This document shows positions 1-9,100 of a DNA stretch of 64,000 nucleotides, piece after piece. How positions within the stretch are numbered: position 1 is the first letter of the stretch; each line of letters starts with the position of its first letter. Source of the DNA: Asterias rubens (lineage: Eukaryota > Echinodermata > Asteroidea > Forcipulatida > Asteriidae); the NCBI RefSeq assembly GCF_902459465.1, contig NC_047065.1, positions 22,147,828-22,211,827 of the forward strand. The letters run 5' to 3'. The notes under the pieces are model-generated. The model saw only the letters and a list, made by a program, of their open reading frames with translations, did not search any database and had not been told where the DNA came from. The translations under genes and the position numbers were made by a program.

Positions 1-143
1 AAAAAAAATATGCTAGCTCCAATTTTTTTAGCTTACACTGCTAAAAACATGTACTTTAAATCCATAACTTGGACGATACCATTAATTTAAGTCGGTGTTC
101 TTGTTTCCTTTTTTTTAGTCAAAAGAGGGCGGTATCATTCAAG

Positions 144-3100
144 ATGGCAGCGCTCAGTGGACTCCGTCGTGCTCGAAATCCTGTGAAGGTTGTTGGACTT
201 TTTACAAGTTTTAGCAGACAGGTAAATGTTTTCTAAGTGTCTTAAACCATGGGAAAAGTTTCCGTATGGCGCCACCACTTTTTCATTCGATATGAAATAA
301 TATAGTATCTAATTTACCTCAATGAGATATCCCTTTTTGTAAAAATGAGTGAAAAAGTGGTGGCGCCATACGGAAAGTTATCCAAACCATGCTTAAACAG
401 AAGCCTGATCTATGTAATTTTGGATGAGGTTAATTTTTTTTTAAAGGATTCATTATTTTTGAGAAGGTCTACGAAGTCGAAGTGGAAACCAGTCAGCAGG
501 GTCAGTCAACTCGACTCGCCCCCAGTACTAAAAGTTGCCCGTTACAAGTCAAAACTGTACAAAGTCGCCCCTAGCAAAGTCGCCCGTCATACATTCTCGC
601 CCCCCCCCCCCCCATCACTCAAGCAAGTACTGACTGGATTTACTCTGGTCTGATGTACAGGCCTTCATTTTAATAATAATAAATACGAGGAGAGCTGTAC
701 ACCGCTCTCTTAAAATTAAATATTAAAGACAGTGGACTCTATATTGGTAATTGTCAAAGACCAGTCTTCTCACTTGGTGTATCTTAACATATGCATGAAA
801 TAACAAACCTGTGAAAATTTTAGCTCAATTGGTCGTCGAAGTTGCGGGATAATGAAAGAAAAAACACCCTTGTCACACGAAGTTGTGTACGTTAAGATGG
901 TTGATTTCGAGACCTCAAGTACTAAACTTGAGGTCTCGAAATCAAATTCGTGGAAAATTACTCCTTTCTCGAAAACTACTCCACTTCAGAGGGAGCCGTT
1001 TCTCACAATGTTTTATACTACCAACCTCTCCCCATTACTCGTTACCAAGTAAGGTTTCGTGCTAATAATTATTTTGAGTAATTACCAATAGTGTCCACTG
1101 CCTTTAAATAAAGAAAGTGAATTAAAAGACACTGGACATCAACACTGAACTGAAATATGACTATGAGTATGTTATGTATGGACTCAAGAGTCAAATATAG
1201 AGATGCAGACTACGAATATTCTTGATTCTTCTGACAACACGAAGGCTGCTTTTATTATTCTCACATCAGCCACAAGCAAGAGTGGAGGTTGAACAACATT
1301 AGCCCACCTTGTTGAGCTGTTAATGGCTTCGCTTTTAACATCGGTCTCATCACAGTAATGAGGCCGATGTTAAAAGCTCATCACTGTCGCCATTGTAATG
1401 GCGACAGTGATGAGACCGATGTTAAAAGCGGAGCCATTAATAACAGCTCAACAAGGTGGGCTAGAACAACATATACCTCTCTGCCTATAAAAATTGACCC
1501 ATAATTACAACAGACGCTATGTATTATTAGTAATTATCAAAAAGACCAGTCTTCTCACTTTGTGTTTCTTAACATGCATAAAATAACAGCCTGTGAAAAT
1601 TTAAGCTCAATCGGTCTTCGAAGTTGGGAGATAGTAATGAAAGAAAAAACAGCCTTTTCACACGAAGTTGTGTGCTTTCAGATGCTTGCTTCATTAGCTC
1701 CCCATTACGGTACTCGTTACCCAATTTTGTGCTAATAACTATTTTGAGTAGTTACCAATAGTGTCCACTGCCTTTAAAGGGAAGGTACACAATTGGTAAT
1801 TGTCAAAGACCAGTCTTCTCACTTGGTATATCCCAACATAAGCATAAAATTACAAGCATGTGAAAATTTGAGCTAAATTGGTCATCAAAGTTGCGAGAAA
1901 ATGATGAGAGAAAAAACACTCTTGTTGGACGAATTTGTGTGCTTTCAGATAGGAATAACAAACTTCTCGCTAGAAGTCTTTTATTATTTTTGTGAGAAAT
2001 TACCTCTTTCTCAAAATCTATGCTAGTTCAGAGGGAGCCGTTCCTCACTATGTTTTATACTATCAACAGCTCTCCAATGCTTGTTACCAAGTCAGTTTTT
2101 AAGTAAAATATTTGTTTTGAGTAACTACCAAACGTGTACCTTCCCTTTAAGGAAAGTGATTTGCTAATCGCTCAAGTCAATGTGAAAAAGAAAACTATGT
2201 CTCTGTGGGGGCAACTTTTAAAGGAGGGCGACCTTGTATGTGAGGGGCGACTGTGCGAGTGGTCCACTTTGTATTTTGGGGGACCACTGTAGAAATTTTG
2301 TATTTGTTCTATACCATAATTAGTAACTTTCTGTAAAACTGTTATTAATAGCATGGCCTTCACATACACGCTCAGTGCCAGTGTACAGCAAGACAATCTG
2401 TCCTTAACAGACTCAACAACAGAGCAGCAATCCACTTGAGATGGCACTTCGCACAGTACACGCCGACGCTTGGGGGCGCTCTCATCTCGTCGCGATACAA
2501 CAGTACAGACAGTGAGAGTTTCTCGCAAGTGACAGAAACGGTATGTTTTTCACTTCGTCAAGAGTAACCACAGTACAATTTTGTTAAGCTTGATTTAAAA
2601 TTCAAAGTGATTTTAACTTTTCAGGATCAGAAGTGTATTCTCATGACATAGTTTTAGAAAAACAACAAAATAATTTTTTTTCTTCTTTTCATAATTATTA
2701 TTAAGTTTGAATCCCACCCAAGTAATACGCCTGAATTTCTTTTTTCACAGAACTCAGGAAAAGTGCAGAGTACACAGTGAATACACACACAGTTGTATAT
2801 GGCTTGAAACCAAAACTCAATCCCTAATGCAAATTTAGCATCTATTAAGATCAAATTCATAAAAACATTAAATAAAAACTATATGAAACACCCCCAGATT
2901 TCTGAGTAGGGCTTTTCAAACGGTTCATTTTGTTTTCAATAACCTATCACATTCCTGCATCCTACTATATAAGGCCAAGTAAAATAAATAACATGTTGCT
3001 CGTCCCCGGCCGCCTCGATTTTGGCGGCCACACCAATTGTTTTGGTTATTTGTTATTTAAAATAAATAAAAATATATATATATATAATTTACATATTATT

Positions 3101-6100
3101 GATAGCTATTTCAATTGTATCCTTCTTTTTTATTGAGCAATTTCATCATCTTTCTTACATGTAGGCCTACAAGAAATGCAAAAGGCATAATGAGAAACTT
3201 GGTACTTTGAAACGTTTGCATGCCACAGTTCTATGCACCAGGGCGTGATGCCACACACACATTATAACTTTGGAGCAAAAGCAAGAGTAGCTCTTTGAAA
3301 AGAATAACAATGTATCAGGATAGACACAGAAACACACACAGAATTTGAGGATATACAGAACATACTCATCAAACCATTAAACCATCTTCAAATACGATAT
3401 GGCGACCATCTTAGACATGGTGGCCATCTTGAAATTTTTTTTTTTAAATTTGAAAATAACAAATAACAAGGACCTCCCTCACCAACTTTTTCAAAAAGTC
3501 CGGACGAGCAACATGTTATTTATTTTACTTGGCCCAATAAGTTTGTTTCAATCTTTCGTCAAAGCAGTTAACAGATAAAGCTTTACCACTAGTGGATCCA
3601 TCTATAATAACTGACGTAGCGGCAACAACTGAGCAGATCCTTCAACCCATCAGGGAAGTCCCTTTCGCTGAGCTTGGCCTCGGTGGTTACACACCCATCG
3701 GTCTTCTGCAGAGCGCCCTGGAGTTTCTCCACATGTCTGTTGGCTTGCCCTGGTGGGGCACCATCATGGCGGGTGAGGTTTTGTCTTCAGAAACACACCC
3801 TACATGTAGATATTAAGTAGGCCTGGGCGAATAATTTGAATATCCGGTTAATGGCGAATAGGTTTTCCTATCCGTAACTGCGAATGCCTTTTTTTTCTTA
3901 ACCGGATATCCGCAATGGGCGCGAATACCTATTTATAACCCGGATAGTCCTGTAATTACAACCAAGTAACCGGATATTCTTTAGCCTAATATCCGAATAT
4001 CCGCGGACGTCGGGCGACAACTGATAGGAATGTTTTGTCTGAATCCTTATGAAACTTCTATTAAGACAGCATAAAACAGCATAAATTAAGTATTTAACTT
4101 TGCTCACCTCCGTGAAGAGTTAAAACAATGACATTTCTGACGTAATTGTTTAAAGATTACGAAAGTTTTCCTTCACGTAGAGTCAATCACGATCAAAAGA
4201 ATTAGCAAATCGCCATCTTTAACTTAGATCCGTTTTTCTTTATGAATGAACCGAGTGACACTGTCTAAAACTAATATCAATCCGCACATAAGATCTCATT
4301 ACAAACAAACAGCACCCTTTTAAAAAATATTATAGCGCCTTCTATCGGCGTAAAAAAACTATTCGAATATTATCGGTTCATTTCGGATAGTTGGCCAGCG
4401 GTAACCGAATACCAAAATTTCACTATTCGCCCAGCACTAGACTAATATTAAGTCATGATATTCTACCTACCTTAGTCTGATTTCCAATTTTGTTTTCCCT
4501 TGGTAAATTCTTGCAAGTTGTAATTAAATAGACTGAAAGGTGTTATAAACCTTGCACCACGTGAACAATACATGTAGGTCAGCCCTGGTGCGTAAAATAG
4601 TTTCCTCCTTTTCTAGCAATCCAAAGGTCATGGGTTTAAATCCTACCCGGTTGATATTTTTCACAAAACTGGTTTATACAGCACACATCTGTGTAAGAGT
4701 AAACTAAATTATAACAGTGCATGTTTTTTATTTTTTAGTTATTGTATTTATCAAGTTTTCAGAGACAGTCGGAAAGTAAACTATTATTGTTTTTTTCTCT
4801 TGTTGGTAGGCCTAATGGTTTTTAAATTTCATATTCAGGGACGATTATTGCCAGGACGTGTGTATTTCCTGTGATTGTGAAGAACCAACGGTATGCAGCA
4901 ACACTTAATAACGTCATGCCCACCTTCCAGAAACTCACAGCCAAGATGAACGAGGCACGGCAATCGGGCAATCAGACGGAATGTAAGTCCAAATTGGATC
5001 CTTCTTTGTCTTATAAACGTGTCATAGGTTTAGCCAGCCCTAGAACATTGTCTATAAAAAAGCCTGATCCCATCTTTAACTATATCTCTCAAAAAGTGAA
5101 TGATCCCTTTGCATCCCCTGCTGGTTTTAAACTCTGTCGCCTATGCAGCCTCTTTTTAACTTCAGACCTTGTTTTGGGGGGTGGTTTGTTTATAAGACAC
5201 TGGACACTATTGGTAATTGTCAAAGACAAGTCTTCTCACTTGGTGTATCTCAACATATGCATAAAATAATAAACCTGTGAAAATTTGAGCTCCATTGGTC
5301 GTCAAAGTTGCAAGATATTAATGACAGAAAAAACACCCTTGGTCACACGAAGTTGTGAGCTTTCAGATGCTTGCTTTCGAGACCTCAAATTTTAAATCTA
5401 AGGGACCATGGATAAACTATGTCACGGGAACGACCGCGTCGCGACGCGTTCCTTCGCGTGACAAATTGAACAAAAGAAAATCTACGAAGTGGAACGCGTT
5501 CTTCTCAACCACCGGGTCTTGAGGAAGACCCACTGTATAACAAAGGAACAATGGTGAGGCCGAAAACCACTGTGTAGTTATAATCGGCTTATCTGGGTAG
5601 ATATAAACTCAAGTTGTTTCCACTGCAATTTACGTAAACTGTCGTTTCAATAAATAAACAACAACCAAAGATCCATGTAAATTATAATAACTGTGTCTCC
5701 GGTCTAGTTTATATTTTGACTAGTTTTTTTTTAAGTTACAAAAAGATTAATCCTAGCCCTTTTCACGCAATAAGTCAAAACACAACCGCATATTAAAAAA
5801 TATAAAATATTGCGTTTTTGCACGACCGCCATGCAAAATAATCCCCCAAAATACAACAGAATAAAACAAAATCAAAAGGAAAAACATCTTACATTAAACA
5901 GTAAAACTATACCTTTTTTTGTACATCCAAGGTATCCAAAATGTTTCATGTTTGAACAATGAAGCCAACACGTTATGTAGTTTTTCTTAAACACGCTAAA
6001 TATTCCCAAGGAACTGCTGAAAATTCACCACGTTGTTGACATGCCCAAGGTACCAGCAACGGCGCCAATGTTGTACGCTGGTTAGTATTGCAATTTTCGG

Positions 6101-9100
6101 ACACCAGATTCTCCCGAAAGTCTTAATCTCAAGGCGGTTGTAACTAATTTCGTAAACTGTTGCGCAAATTTTCCAACGGAGGGCGGCTCTCCCGCTATAT
6201 CACATTGTTTAGGAAAGCCCTCTAGCGTTCAATGTTTCTTGCATTATAGTTCGTTGCACGCAAAGTAACAAGACTACTAGGCCTGAATATTGAAAACACT
6301 GTGTGTGAGTGTGTCACTGGATAGTGTCTTTGTGTACTACGATGTAATTTTGCGTTGTGTTTTGTGTGATTGCGAGCCGGTCAGCATGATTTCGCGGTAC
6401 CTTTATGAACAAATCGTGTAAGTGTAAGCATCTCTGTAAACACAGGTCCTAATGTAATAATTAGATGTAGATACAAAATAAGTTGGCGATGATTTCAAAT
6501 TTAAGAATAATAGTCACCACTTCAACTTGTTATGGCAGTACCATATTATTGTATTGGCTTTGGCAAACTCGAGGGTTGGCTGTACATGGACATCTCCAAC
6601 CCATTGTCTGGTGTATACCTGAGCTAGACCGCAAACACTAATCCTTCACCCCTTCGTGGCTTACTCGCGAGCTGCCTTGTCCATGTAATCTGAACAACAA
6701 AAGGTACCAACAATAGAGTTCGATAATGAGGGACCTTAAAAATCAGTGAAGCGCTTAATCCATCTTGGGACAAGCGCGTGACAATTTTGGGACGGACTCG
6801 TTCTAGAACGAGTCTGACCGCGGGCGGCCGCATTCTTAATTTATCCATGGTCCCTAAGGTCTCGAAATCAAATTTGTGGAAAATTACTTCTTGTAAACTA
6901 CATCACTTCAGAGGGAGCCGTTTCTCGCAATGTTTTATACTATCAACCTCTCCCCATAACTCGTTACCAAGTAAGGTTTTATGCTAATAATTATTTTTGA
7001 GTTATTACCAATAGTGTCCACTGCCTTTAACAAGAGAACTGTAAGTTGTTTACTGCGAGCTGATACATGTAGCTGCTATTTTGATTAAATCAAAATGATG
7101 GATGATTTAAACTTGTTGGTATTTTAGTGACAAGAGCATCCATGAAACTGCAGCAGTTCATGAAGAAGCACAATGTCAACCCATTGAAGAGCTTCGTTGG
7201 AGTCTTATTTCAGGTAAACATTGAATTACCAGTAGACTGTATGCACATGATGTCAGATGGGTAGGGCACCCCCGGCTGATGGTGGAGAGAGGGTTGTTCA
7301 TTGACCCATACAAAGATTTATTTATTTATGTTATTTTATTCAACTTCCAACAGCGCAAGCGCCAGTTACAGGACGGATACAAATATTAATATTAGATATT
7401 ATAAAAACTGTTAAATGTAACAATAACTTAGGGAAGTAAAGAAAACATCAAACTATACATATTGCAAGAGGGGAACACACCTAAAATGAGCAGACAGAAA
7501 ACATGAAAGACTCAAAAGGACAATTATTGGACTAAACACTAATGCGGCAGGATAAGTGAGGGGAGGGCTGGAGCACTTTGAAGGCAGAGGTGGATTAGTG
7601 GAAAATGTGGATGGAAGGGTTGGTGTGGGTGATTGAATTAAACAGGGAGGTGAGACAGTGTATGAAGCCCTTTGTATTGGCATTGACCATGTTTTTAGGG
7701 ACAATGAACAGAAGGCGCATGCAGATGTGCATTTCCGTTGTTTCATCATCGTTTAAACTCTAAGATTGCGATCTGGTGGTGTCAATATGTAAGAGTAGGT
7801 CAACGCAATGAGGGTTTTTGAATCTACCCATTTCTGCAAAGTAGCTGCAAAATGTTTATGTTTTGTACAATATTTTGTGGACAAAATCAAAAACTCTTGT
7901 CCATTCCACAACCACAGAGCTGGATAAGTACATGTATTGTTGTGTTTACTTTGTCTCTGCTGCGCCTTGAAAATCTGTTATAATTGATTTGGCGCAGTAC
8001 AAATACCCAATATTATTATTATTATTATTATTATTATAATTTAGTTCATTCCTTTAATATAAATTTTGCTTGTACAGTGCCATGAGCGTCATGCCTGACG
8101 GACCTGAGCGCTCTGTAAGAGGCCACTGTTGTTATTATTAATAGACATTGCTGATCCAAATAACATTACATTCTAACAATATACGTATCTGGCTCAACAT
8201 TCTTCTTACAGGCACCAATCTTTATCTCGTTCTTTATCGGCCTACGGAGGATGGCCAGCCTCCCGGTAGAGAGCATGACCCAGGGAGGTATGTTGTGGTT
8301 TACCGATCTGACCACAGCCGACCCTTACTTTGTCCTGCCAGTGCTGGCCAGCTTGAGCATGTTGGCTGTCATTGAGGTAATTGCAAACTAAAAAAGTTGT
8401 TCTTGAAAGGTTGAAAAGGGCCAATCAAGATGACTAGTAATACAGAGTTTGTAAGTCTCTTGAATTGTGTTATGGGAGGTTCTGAGTCCAGAATACAGGT
8501 GACCCGGACCAACAAGCCATTTTTTGTAGACATCGGCGTTATCAGGGTGTGGGTTCGAATCCCGGTCATGACACTTGTGTCCTTGAGCAAGACACTAAAC
8601 TACAATTGCTTCTCATCACCCAGATGTAAATGGGTATCAGTGAGGGCAGAGATGGTTCTTGTGATTGATAATAGCTTGGTGTGCTTCATATACATATTTG
8701 GCTGTATACTCCCTAGGGAGCTGAGATGGTTTCAGGAAATAAATAGATGGCCCAGTGATTAGGGGTAAATAGAATTTGAAGCGCAATGATCATTCTTTGG
8801 ACTTGCTCTATATAACAGCCGATATCATTTATTACCAAAGCTAAATCTTTCTTTGAGAGCTAATGACTTTATAAACTTGTCTAGTTGGTGTTTCTGCTTT
8901 CATTTGACATATAGGGGCCTTAGTTTTTTATATGGTGGTTCTTTTTTATATTGTGTGTGTAATGCTTTTACTTGCCGTCTTCTGTTTAATTTTCACTACA
9001 ATTTTTGATTTCTGTGTTATGTTGGCCTATAGTATATAAATGCTTACCTTTTTATGAGCAAGGTCTGGGAGGGCACATCTTTTTATGAGCAAGGTCTGGG

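Noticed and set aside
723..1106. Short open frames inside A-family repeats as transposase remnants
   Set aside because: Many copies translate to similar short peptides only because the DNA repeat is similar. No catalytic motif is present.
2172..2528. 118-residue - strand open frame
   Set aside because: It overlaps OXA1L exon 2 on the other strand, whose frame continues a mitochondrial presequence and splices in phase.
5402..6854. CpG island or extra promoter inside OXA1L
   Set aside because: The CpG-rich stretches coincide with the ends of an element defined by perfect inverted repeats and a TAA duplication.
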